Shown: piece by piece, positions 1-6,266 of the stretch
Position numbering within the stretch: the stretch's first letter is position 1
How the letters are laid out: the number at the start of each line of letters is the position of its first letter
Assembly (NCBI GenBank): GCA_005773695.1
Contig: SXHM01000103.1
Location: 1 to 6,266 of the forward strand
Origin: Bacteroidota bacterium
GTDB lineage: Bacteria > Bacteroidota > Bacteroidia > SXHM01
DNA length: 6,266 nucleotides
Reading direction: 5' to 3'
Notes under the pieces: model-generated
Database searches by the model: none
What the model was told of the DNA's origin: nothing
Seen by the model: the letters and a program-made list of their open reading frames with translations, nothing else
Program-made: the position numbers and the translations under genes

Positions 1-2288
1 AGTTGAAGGATTTCCGTGAGAAGACAGGCGAGGAAGCATTATGGACCAACTCCATGTTTGGCGGAATGCCTGCTTATCAGATTTCGGTTTTGTATCCAAA
101 TAACCTGGTGAAATATGTGGGTAGTGCTTTGGAATTGGGTTTGCCGCGCCCTGCTAATTATTTATTCTTGCTGATGTTGGGTTTTTATTTTCTGCTCATC
201 ATGCTGAATGTGGATTGGCGACTTGCGATTGCAGGGGGATTTGCATTTGCGCTCGCATCGTATTCAGTTATTATCATTGAGGCCGGACATAATTCAAAAG
301 TTCATGCCATGGCATACATGGCTCCTGTTATTGGCTCTATTTTATTGGCTTATCGTGGAAGGATATTGTTGGGTGCTGCACTTACTGCGCTGTTTCTTGC
401 TTTACAGATTTCAACAAATCACTTACAAATCACCTACTATTTATTGCTCACTGTTTTGCTGCTGGGGGCAGTGAAACTGTTTTATGCAGTGATAGAAAAA
501 ACACTCCCTGCCTTTTTGAAAGCAACAGGTGTGTTGATTATTGCAGCAGTGATTGCGCTTCTGCCTAACATCACCAACTTATGGGCAACTTATGAGTATG
601 GTCAATACACCATGCGCGGAAAATCAGATTTGAGTTCTGAATTGGCAGCGGGTAAAGAAGGTCTTTCACAGAAATACGCAACTGACTGGAGCTATGGAGT
701 TGGCGAAACTATGACATTGTTAATCCCTAATTTTTATGGTGGCGCTTCCAATGGTGAATTATCTACAAAATCAGAAACCTATCAAGCATTGATGGATAAT
801 AAGTTTCCTAAAAGTCAGGCGGTTGGAGTTATCAAAAACCTTCCGCTTTATTGGGGCGATCAGCCTTTTACATCAGGTCCGGTTTATTTGGGAGCAATAA
901 TTTGTTTTCTGTTTGTGTTGGGATTATTTACCATAAAAGGAAATGATAAATGGTGGTTGCTGGCAGCTGCAATTCTTTCGATTGTGCTTTCGTGGGGAAG
1001 GAATTTTCCTGCGGTTACTGATTTTTTCTTTTCGTATTTCCCGGGCTATAATAAGTTCCGTGCGGTTTCCATGACCTTGGTGATTGCGCAATTTGTTTTT
1101 CCTGTTATGGGGTTGCTTGCACTGAAGAATATTTTTTCAGGAGAAAATCCTGCTGAACAATTGAAGAAGAAATTGATTTATTCGCTTTCAATTGTGGGTG
1201 GTATCTGCCTGTTTTTTGTAGTAATGCCCGGAATGTTTTTTGACTTCACGGCAGCAGCAGATGAGCGCCTTGCAGGATCGGGTTATCCTGAATGGCTTAT
1301 TGATGCAATCCGTGACGACCGCAAATCATTACTGAGTACTGATGCATTGCGCTCACTTGTTTTTATCCTCTTGTCGGGTGCCATACTTTGGCTATTCATG
1401 TTTAATAAACTAAAGAAAGAAATAGCAATGGCGTTGTTTGCTGTTTTGGTGCTTGTTGATATGCTGCCCGTTGATTTGCGTTACCTGAACAAAAGCAATT
1501 TTGTAAACAAAAACAAAGCTGAAAAACCTTTCACAGCAACAGAAGCTGATAAGATTATTTTAGAAGATAAAGACCCGAATTTTCGTGTATTGAATTTGGC
1601 TGCAAACACATTTAACGATGCCAGCACTTCGTATTTTCATAAATCAATTGGTGGGTATCACGGTGCTAAACTAAAACGTTTTCAGGAGTTGATTGACCAG
1701 CACATCAGTAAGAACAATATCAAGGTGCTGAACATGCTTAACACAAAATATGTGATTATGCCGGGCGAGGGTAATCGACCAGCTATGCCTCAGCAAAATC
1801 CAGGTGCACTCGGAAATGCTTGGTTTGTTTACGAAATTAATTGGGCAGCTAATCCGGATTCGGAAATTACTGCATTAGGAAAATTTGAACCTAAATTCAC
1901 GGCAATTATTGATAAACAGTTTGAAAAGGAGTTGAACGGTTATACTCCCCAAGCCGATTCAATGGCGCAAATAAAACTGACGGAGTACAAACCGAACCAT
2001 CTGACTTATCAATCAACGGCCGTTTCCGAGCAACTGGCTGTTTTCTCTGAAATTTATTATGACAAAGGTTGGAATGCATATATAGATGGTAAGCTAGCAC
2101 CGCACTTTAGAGCCAACTTCGTTTTGCGAACTATGAGAGTTCCTGCAGGTGAACATAAAGTGGAATTTAAATTTGAGCCTGCTACTTATTATACTGGTGA
2201 GAAAATTGCGTTGGCTGGTTCTATATTTTTATTCTTGATAGTTGGAGGTGCAGCTTTTGTTTCACTGAAAGATGGTGAATCAAAATAG
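1..2288 (+). CDS. YfhO-family multi-spanning membrane protein (5'-truncated)
   Basis: The frame is open to the left edge (first complete codon at 3, a TTG that is not the real start) and ends at TAG 2286-2288, giving 761 visible residues. From memory, Bacteroidota homologues carry about 50-60 more N-terminal residues with the first membrane helix. Visible family marks are WTNSMFGGMPAYQIS (14-28), EAGHNSKVHA (93-102), WSYGVGETMTLLIPNFYGG (229-247), FFSYFPGYNKFRAVSM (342-357) and, near the C terminus, YYDKGWNAYIDG (685-696). About a dozen hydrophobic helices lie at roughly 51-190, 292-374, 390-411 and 448-489; a soluble, probably extracytoplasmic domain follows (about 495-733), then a last helix at 735-755. 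The YfhO family (Pfam YfhO) is GT-C-like; Gram-positive members are linked to glycosylation of wall polymers or teichoic acids. In Bacteroidota the substrate is unknown, so a lipid-linked sugar transferase role is inference. It overlaps the next gene by 17 bp, implying one transcript. Family assignment is firm; function is not. Confidence 0.93.
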   Translation, partial: LKDFREKTGEEALWTNSMFGGMPAYQISVLYPNNLVKYVGSALELGLPRPANYLFLLMLGFYFLLIMLNVDWRLAIAGGFAFALASYSVIIIEAGHNSKVHAMAYMAPVIGSILLAYRGRILLGAALTALFLALQISTNHLQITYYLLLTVLLLGAVKLFYAVIEKTLPAFLKATGVLIIAAVIALLPNITNLWATYEYGQYTMRGKSDLSSELAAGKEGLSQKYATDWSYGVGETMTLLIPNFYGGASNGELSTKSETYQALMDNKFPKSQAVGVIKNLPLYWGDQPFTSGPVYLGAIICFLFVLGLFTIKGNDKWWLLAAAILSIVLSWGRNFPAVTDFFFSYFPGYNKFRAVSMTLVIAQFVFPVMGLLALKNIFSGENPAEQLKKKLIYSLSIVGGICLFFVVMPGMFFDFTAAADERLAGSGYPEWLIDAIRDDRKSLLSTDALRSLVFILLSGAILWLFMFNKLKKEIAMALFAVLVLVDMLPVDLRYLNKSNFVNKNKAEKPFTATEADKIILEDKDPNFRVLNLAANTFNDASTSYFHKSIGGYHGAKLKRFQELIDQHISKNNIKVLNMLNTKYVIMPGEGNRPAMPQQNPGALGNAWFVYEINWAANPDSEITALGKFEPKFTAIIDKQFEKELNGYTPQADSMAQIKLTEYKPNHLTYQSTAVSEQLAVFSEIYYDKGWNAYIDGKLAPHFRANFVLRTMRVPAGEHKVEFKFEPATYYTGEKIALAGSIFLFLIVGGAAFVSLKDGESK

Positions 2289-3588
2289 AAAAACTGTTCT
2301 GATCATTACCTACTACTGGCCGCCTTCTGGAGGAGCAGGCGTTCAGCGCTGGCTGAAGACAGTTAAGTATTTGCGGGAGTATGGTTGGGAGCCTGTTGTT
2401 TATACGCCCGAAAATCCTGAAGCACCTGCACTTGATAATTCTTTACTCAAAGATATTCCGGAAGGTGTAAAAGTGTTGAAACAACCTATTTGGGAGCCAT
2501 ATTCTTTCTACAAAAAATTTCTGGTGCTGAAAAAGGACGATAAAATAAACGCAGGTTTTCTTTCGGAGAAAAAGAAACCCGGACTGGCAGAAAAAATTGC
2601 GGTCTGGATTCGGGGTAATTTTTTTATTCCCGATGCGCGAAAATACTGGGTTCAGCCTTCAGTTGAATATCTCTCAAAATATTTGCGCTCACATCCTGTG
2701 GATGCAGTTGTTTCAACCGGGCCACCACACAGTATGCATTTGATTGCATTGGGTTTAAAACAGAAAACAGGTATTCCCTGGCTCGCTGATTTCCGCGACC
2801 CGTGGACGAATATTGACTTTTATGACAAGCTTATGCTGACGAAAAGTGCAGACCGTAAACACCGCGAGTTGGAAAATACGGTTTTGCAAAATGCAGACAT
2901 TGTTACTTCCATTGGCAGGCAAATGGCAGATGAGTTTTTGCAGCTTAGAGCAAAGCGGGTTGAAATTGTTCCAAATGGTTTTGATGATTCTGATTTTTCC
3001 TTTTCTAACATTGAGTTGGACAAAACGTTTTCCATTAGTCACATTGGTTCTATTAATAAAGACCGCAACAACGAAATATTTTGGAGTGCAGTGAAAGAAG
3101 TATGTGACGAATTACCTGCTTTTAAAGAAAAACTGCAACTTAAATTAGTAGGCAAAATCGACCACGCTGTGTTGGAAAGCCTTGGCAAATATGGCTTGCA
3201 ACAGTATCTTGAAAAAACAGAATACCTTCCGCATGACGAAGTGCTGAAAAAATCCATGTCAACACAAGTCTTGTTGTTGTTGCTTAACAATACGCCCAAT
3301 GCAAAAGGAATTATGACGGGCAAGTTCTACGAATACCTTGCAGCCAAACGTCCCATTATCTGCATTGGTCCGCAGGATGGAGAAGCAGCAAAAACATTGG
3401 AAGAAACTGCCGCAGGTATAGTGGCAGGGTTTGATGATAAGAACAAAATGAAAACTATTCTGAAAGAATATTTTGAAAAATATCAGCAGAATAATTTAAG
3501 AGTGGAGAGTGCTGCTATCGATAATTATTCACGCAGGACTTTGACTGGAAGGTTTGCGGAGTTGCTGGAAAGTATCTCTAAGAAATAA
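2272..3588 (+). CDS. GT4-type glycosyltransferase (cytosolic, GT-B fold)
   Basis: This 438-residue protein probably transfers a sugar from an activated nucleotide donor to a glycan or lipid acceptor; donor and acceptor cannot be read from sequence. The N-terminal Rossmann half starts with strand TVLIITYYWPP (8-18) and a glycine-rich loop GGAGVQR (20-26), then STGPPHS (148-154) and DFRDPW (173-178). The C-terminal half follows IVPNGFDDSDF (232-242) and contains HIGS (257-260), LVGK (292-295), the loop PHDEVL (320-325) and TGKFYEYLAAKRPII (349-363). In this subfamily the last segment takes the place of the donor-binding EX7E region; E354 is the likely conserved glutamate. There is no signal peptide or membrane helix. 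Length is normal for GT4. The ATG at 2272 is chosen because strand 1 follows directly; GTG 2275 is a possible alternative, and no Shine-Dalgarno is evident. The start lies inside the yfhO-like gene (17-bp overlap), so translational coupling is likely. The 3' end overlaps the opposing glycosyltransferase gene by 11 bp. Confidence 0.93.
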   Translation: MVNQNRKTVLIITYYWPPSGGAGVQRWLKTVKYLREYGWEPVVYTPENPEAPALDNSLLKDIPEGVKVLKQPIWEPYSFYKKFLVLKKDDKINAGFLSEKKKPGLAEKIAVWIRGNFFIPDARKYWVQPSVEYLSKYLRSHPVDAVVSTGPPHSMHLIALGLKQKTGIPWLADFRDPWTNIDFYDKLMLTKSADRKHRELENTVLQNADIVTSIGRQMADEFLQLRAKRVEIVPNGFDDSDFSFSNIELDKTFSISHIGSINKDRNNEIFWSAVKEVCDELPAFKEKLQLKLVGKIDHAVLESLGKYGLQQYLEKTEYLPHDEVLKKSMSTQVLLLLLNNTPNAKGIMTGKFYEYLAAKRPIICIGPQDGEAAKTLEETAAGIVAGFDDKNKMKTILKEYFEKYQQNNLRVESAAIDNYSRRTLTGRFAELLESISKK

Positions 3589-4627
3589 CACCTGCTAATT
3601 TCTCTTCCCTTTTTCCCTCCGGAAAATTCTCCATAATTCTTTGGCGGGCTTTTTTAGCAAGGGTTATTTTGTCAGATTTCATTGCAGAATCTACCAGGTT
3701 TTTCAACAGAGAAACTTCTTTCTTTTTTAGAATAAATCCGGTGTCTCCAATAATATCCGGAATTCCGAATACATCAGAGCCAATGGGAATACACTCGCAC
3801 AGCATGGCTTCGCACAGTGCATTCGGGAAGCCTTCGGCAATGGAAAGCTGAAAATAAAATTCGTGCTGACTGTAATAATTAATCAGTTCGCTGTGGGGAA
3901 CGGGTGGCAGCAGTTTTATATTTTCTGTCAATTGCAGATGGTCTAGTTCATTCTTCACGCCCAATAAGGTGAAGTTGTAATCGGGACATTGTTTTGCAAG
4001 TTCAATAATCAGGTCAATTCCTTTGCGGTAAAATGTAGAACCCTTTGCATTAACTGCAACGGAGAGAAAACTGTTTTTAATTTTTGATTTTTGATTGTTA
4101 AAATATATAGCACTGTTATATCCGTAATTAATTTCTGTAAAAGGTGTTTCCGCATTTTTACAAAAGGCTTTGTAACCCTGTTGCGGATAATCAGAATTAG
4201 TATAAGTATAATTACTCAATACCATGCTCTTGTGCACAGGCATAAGGTGTTTCGCGTTCTTAATACTAAAGTAGGTTGCCAGCGACATCAGTTTTTTGTT
4301 GTGATTGCCGTAGTTGATGGATGGAAACGAATAGCATTCGGTACCACACAAAATAAGGTAGCAGGGTTTGCCAAGCAGTTTGCCAATCAGAGTGGGTAAC
4401 ACGGTGTGATAATCTGCAAATTCACACACAATGGCTTTGCTGTTCCAAACCTGAATCATCAGAAAAATCAACTCTTTCAGCAGCTCAATAGGTGTTAAGA
4501 ATTTACTGGCGGGGTTGAATGAAAACGAGTGTACTTCAAAATTCCGCGCAAGTAACTCGCGGTCTTTTAATACAAAAGAGGAAGGGGTTTTGTAGATGAA
4601 GAGTAGTTTCGGTTTCGAAGATGACAA
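3578..4627 (-). CDS. GT4-type glycosyltransferase with EX7E motif, probable TTG start
   Basis: This 349-residue enzyme is a retaining-type GT-B glycosyltransferase, distinct from the one on the other strand. The N-terminal half opens with LLFIYKTPSSFVLKDRELL (8-26), the usual strand 1 and first helix of a Bacteroidota GT4 group. The second half starts at about 187 (FLSVAVNAKG) and has FYRKGIDLIIELA (199-211), where the RKG lysine normally contacts donor phosphates. The donor-site signature is EGFPNALCE (265-273, glutamates 265 and 273), followed by IPIGSDVFGIPDIIGDTGF (280-298). The start is TTG at 4627: the nearest upstream in-frame stop is TAA (4646-4648), no ATG or GTG lies between, and the first internal ATG is codon 57, which would delete strand 1. 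The start lies 1 nt after the methyltransferase stop, so translation is probably coupled. A 3x7-bp repeat sits in the interdomain linker. It is somewhat short for GT4 but complete. Substrate is unknown; surface polysaccharide synthesis is inferred. Confidence 0.9.
   Translation of the reverse strand: MSSSKPKLLFIYKTPSSFVLKDRELLARNFEVHSFSFNPASKFLTPIELLKELIFLMIQVWNSKAIVCEFADYHTVLPTLIGKLLGKPCYLILCGTECYSFPSINYGNHNKKLMSLATYFSIKNAKHLMPVHKSMVLSNYTYTNSDYPQQGYKAFCKNAETPFTEINYGYNSAIYFNNQKSKIKNSFLSVAVNAKGSTFYRKGIDLIIELAKQCPDYNFTLLGVKNELDHLQLTENIKLLPPVPHSELINYYSQHEFYFQLSIAEGFPNALCEAMLCECIPIGSDVFGIPDIIGDTGFILKKKEVSLLKNLVDSAMKSDKITLAKKARQRIMENFPEGKREEKLAGVIS
4074..4094 (-). repeat. Three tandem 7-bp units inside the GT4 linker
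   Basis: On the plus strand three adjacent heptamers read TTTTTAA, TTTTTGA, TTTTTGA; on the coding strand these are TCAAAAA, TCAAAAA, TTAAAAA. They encode a lysine-rich stretch (about QKSKIKN, residues 179-185) between the two Rossmann domains of the glycosyltransferase on the minus strand. Seven is not a multiple of three, so gain or loss of one unit would shift the frame; at present the frame is intact. With only three units, one differing by a base, it may simply be A-rich linker coding. Confidence 0.6.
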
Positions 4628-4628
4628 C

Positions 4629-5324
4629 TTACAGAAGTCTTGTTTTTACGCTTTCAATGCCATTTTCAATCGCAGACATTTTATGAAAATCCTCCACCGC
4701 CTTGTATGGCTTTAGCAATATCCACTGGTAGTCGGCCTCTTTGTGGCGGATGCAATAATTCTCTAAGCGTTCAAGGTAAAATCCATTGGGATAAACGTTG
4801 TTCAGCAAATCGTTGGTATAAATAGGCTGGTCAATAATCTGCAAACCTTCGGGATGTTTTTTGTGCAGCCATTCCTGATAAAACGGAGTAGGAGTGTTGA
4901 TAGCAACTGTGCCATCCATGCTGATGTTTTCTTTAATGACACGGAACAAATCTTTGTGATTTTCAACCGGTATGTGTTCAATCACATCGGGTAGCACCAC
5001 GAAATCAAACGTAACATCGTGCTTAAAATCGGTCATATCAGAAACCGTGAACTGAATGTTGCCGCGTTTACTGTGTATTTTTTTTGCCAGTTCTATGCCT
5101 TCGGGGCTTATATCGCAGGCTACTACCATACCGTTACTAAGATAATCGGACATAAGTCCTGTAACCTGCCCAACCCCACAACCAATCTCTAACACGCGGT
5201 GGTTTTTCTGCAAACCGGCAGCAATTAATTTTTTAAGAATCAACCTGTGTCTGCGGTTTAAACCAAGCTTGGTATATTCCTCAGAAAAGTTGTTGTAAAA
5301 GCCTTCTATGTCTTTCTTTTCCAT
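4629..5324 (-). CDS. Class I SAM-dependent methyltransferase
   Basis: This 231-residue soluble protein should transfer a methyl group from S-adenosylmethionine; the acceptor is unknown. Numbering from the chosen ATG, motif I is VLEIGCGVGQ (44-53), the glycine-rich SAM loop. The end of strand 2 is VVACDIS with acidic D71, which should bind the ribose hydroxyls. VSDMTDF (about 94-100) is the adenine-side acidic motif, and FVVLPDVIEHI (108-118) is motif IV with the usual strand 4 sequence of UbiG-like and Methyltransf_11/23-type enzymes. A substrate-lid-like segment follows (NTPTPFYQEWLHKKHPEG, about 143-160). ATG 5324 is preferred over in-frame TTG 5339, which would add only five residues; neither has a clear Shine-Dalgarno, and ATG is preceded by the A-rich run typical of Bacteroidota starts. 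The stop lies 1 nt before the TTG start of the downstream GT4 gene, so the two are surely co-transcribed. O-methylation of a glycan or lipid is the context-based guess; a small-molecule acceptor is possible. Confidence 0.9.
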   Translation of the reverse strand: MEKKDIEGFYNNFSEEYTKLGLNRRHRLILKKLIAAGLQKNHRVLEIGCGVGQVTGLMSDYLSNGMVVACDISPEGIELAKKIHSKRGNIQFTVSDMTDFKHDVTFDFVVLPDVIEHIPVENHKDLFRVIKENISMDGTVAINTPTPFYQEWLHKKHPEGLQIIDQPIYTNDLLNNVYPNGFYLERLENYCIRHKEADYQWILLKPYKAVEDFHKMSAIENGIESVKTRLL

Positions 5325-5360
5325 TTTTTGTATTGCCAAAAGTAGACTAAATTCTATATT

Positions 5361-6266
5361 CTATCCCACCGGCAGCTTCATCGTAAAAGCACTTCCTTTC
5401 TTTTCTGTTGAATCAACAACAATGGATCCTCCGTGCAGTTTCACAATTTTTTCAACTAAAGAGAGGCCGATGCCATGCCCTTTTCGGTCGAGCACATTGC
5501 GCGCGCGGTAAAAAGGTTCAAAAATATTTTTCAAATCTTCTGCGGGAATTCCCACACCTTTATCACTGAAACGAATTACAACTTTTTTTTCTTCGGATCC
5601 AATATCTATTTTGCAGCTATGGTCGGGTGAGTATTTGCAGGCATTTTCCATCAAGTTGAAAAAAGCAATTCTCAGCAATCGCTCATTGCCATGAAACAGA
5701 AATATGTCTTCGTTTTCAAAATCAGATTCAAACGAAATGTTTATCACATATTCAGGAACACTAAGTAATAATTCATCTCGTACTTCCAGCAATAAATCAT
5801 CAATGCGTATTTCGTTTTTCGGGTCAATCAAGCCTACACCACTTACCTGAGCCAACGATAATAATCTGTTTGAAATAATGGTAAGGTGATTAATGTCTTC
5901 CAGCAATGATTGCAGCGTTTCTATGTATTCCTTTTTTTCGCGTGGTCTCAATAGCGCCACTTCCAATTGACCACGGATAATCGAAAGCGGATTGCGCAAT
6001 TCGTGCGAGGCATTACCCACAAACGAGCGTTGAGCGTTAAATGCCGATTCAATACGCTCCAACATTTTGTTAAAGGTTTTGGCAAGCTGTGCTATTTCAT
6101 CTTGCCCATTTCCCTCGCCAACTCGTGCATTCAGGTTATTAACAGAAATCCGGCTCACTTCACTTACCACTTTTGAAATGGGCTTTAATGCCCGTCCTGC
6201 ATAAGTCCAACCGAAAAAATATACAGCTATAAGCATACCTATATAAACAGCAACTAATGAAAACCC
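5361..6266 (-). CDS. Sensor histidine kinase, HAMP-HisKA-HATPase (5'-truncated)
   Basis: The frame is open to the right edge: ten more codons (GFSLVAVYIG) precede the first ATG at 6236, and together they form a transmembrane helix (with MLIAVYFFGW), so ATG 6236 is internal and the sensor domain and first helix lie outside the window. Counting from that ATG, HAMP spans about 14-65 (ALKPIS through DEIAQLAKTFNKMLERI). HisKA follows with the H-box SHELRNPLS, phospho-accepting His78 (codon 6003-6005), in an ExxN form compatible with phosphatase activity. The ATP-binding domain has the N-box NLMENACKYSP (N198), G1 DKGVGIP (225-231), F-box IFEPFYRA (238-245) and G2 GHGIGLSL (253-260). All catalytic elements are intact, so it should be active: a membrane kinase of the OmpR-partner type. 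Its response regulator is not here and would be expected just upstream, beyond the right edge. The methyltransferase gene starts about 36 nt after its TAG stop in the same direction with no terminator between. The signal sensed is unknown. Confidence 0.95.
   Translation of the reverse strand, partial: GFSLVAVYIGMLIAVYFFGWTYAGRALKPISKVVSEVSRISVNNLNARVGEGNGQDEIAQLAKTFNKMLERIESAFNAQRSFVGNASHELRNPLSIIRGQLEVALLRPREKKEYIETLQSLLEDINHLTIISNRLLSLAQVSGVGLIDPKNEIRIDDLLLEVRDELLLSVPEYVINISFESDFENEDIFLFHGNERLLRIAFFNLMENACKYSPDHSCKIDIGSEEKKVVIRFSDKGVGIPAEDLKNIFEPFYRARNVLDRKGHGIGLSLVEKIVKLHGGSIVVDSTEKKGSAFTMKLPVG

Noticed and set aside
2755..3323. Several minus-strand open frames of 70-95 codons opposite the plus-strand GT4 gene.
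   Set aside because: The opposite strand encodes conserved GT4 motifs through the whole stretch; the antisense translations look like no protein family.
3589..3665. T-rich tracts and a GGCGGGCTTTTTT segment downstream of the plus-strand GT4 gene, resembling a terminator.
   Set aside because: No inverted repeat of useful length precedes the T-run; the segment codes for the C-terminal part of the opposing glycosyltransferase.
4091..4399. Plus-strand open frame of 102 codons opposite the minus-strand GT4 gene.
   Set aside because: It lies wholly antisense to a well-supported gene, has no recognisable domain and a biased composition typical of a shadow frame.
5337..5344. On the minus strand, TACTTTTG matches the Bacteroidota -7 promoter element (TAnnTTTG) just before the methyltransferase gene.
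   Set aside because: No TTTG -33 element lies at the right distance upstream, and transcription would begin only a few bases before the ATG. An 8-mer with two free positions is expected by chance several times in a window this size.
5578..5592. Runs of eight A/T (5583-5590 in the kinase, 5078-5085 in the methyltransferase) as possible slippage or phase-variation sites.
   Set aside because: They encode lysine codons in frame, are common in AT-rich genomes of this kind, and both frames are intact; eight bases is short for contingency loci.
1..6266. Possible novel defence system, mobile element, CRISPR array or structured RNA.
   Set aside because: All sequence apart from short gaps is accounted for by five recognisable genes; no direct or inverted terminal repeats, spacer-like arrays or long intergenic regions are present.

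Overview
The window looks like ordinary chromosomal DNA from a member of the Bacteroidota. The evidence is a YfhO-type giant membrane protein with the family signature WTNSMFGGMPAYQIS, a GT4 enzyme opening with TYYWPPSGGAGVQRWLK, moderate-to-low GC judged by eye (about 40%), A-rich start regions without clear Shine-Dalgarno sequences, and very tight gene packing. I cannot name the genus from sequence alone. Nothing resembles a mobile element, CRISPR array, phage, tRNA or rRNA.

Layout. The left half (1-3588) reads rightward: a 5'-truncated yfhO-family gene whose last 17 bases overlap the start of a GT4 glycosyltransferase gene. The right half (3578-6266) reads leftward: a 5'-truncated HAMP/HisKA/HATPase sensor histidine kinase, then a class I SAM-dependent methyltransferase, then a second, different GT4 glycosyltransferase. 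The two groups meet tail to tail with an 11-bp overlap of the two glycosyltransferase genes and no visible terminator. Coding sequence fills the window; the only clear gaps are about 36 bp between the kinase and the methyltransferase and 1 bp between the methyltransferase and the second glycosyltransferase. Both end genes run off the window, so their real starts are not visible.

How the genes may work together. The YfhO-like protein (GT-C-like, many membrane spans) and three cytosolic enzymes (two GT4 transferases, one methyltransferase) suggest a locus for building or decorating a surface glycan or glycolipid. The methyltransferase-GT4 pair is almost certainly co-translated. Whether the kinase belongs to this pathway or is only the 3' end of a neighbouring two-component operon cannot be decided here.

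I found no new biological system. The points most worth a second look are the convergent overlap, a TTG start with no ATG alternative in the second glycosyltransferase, a 3x7-bp tandem repeat in its interdomain linker, and the unexplained link between the kinase and the glycan genes.
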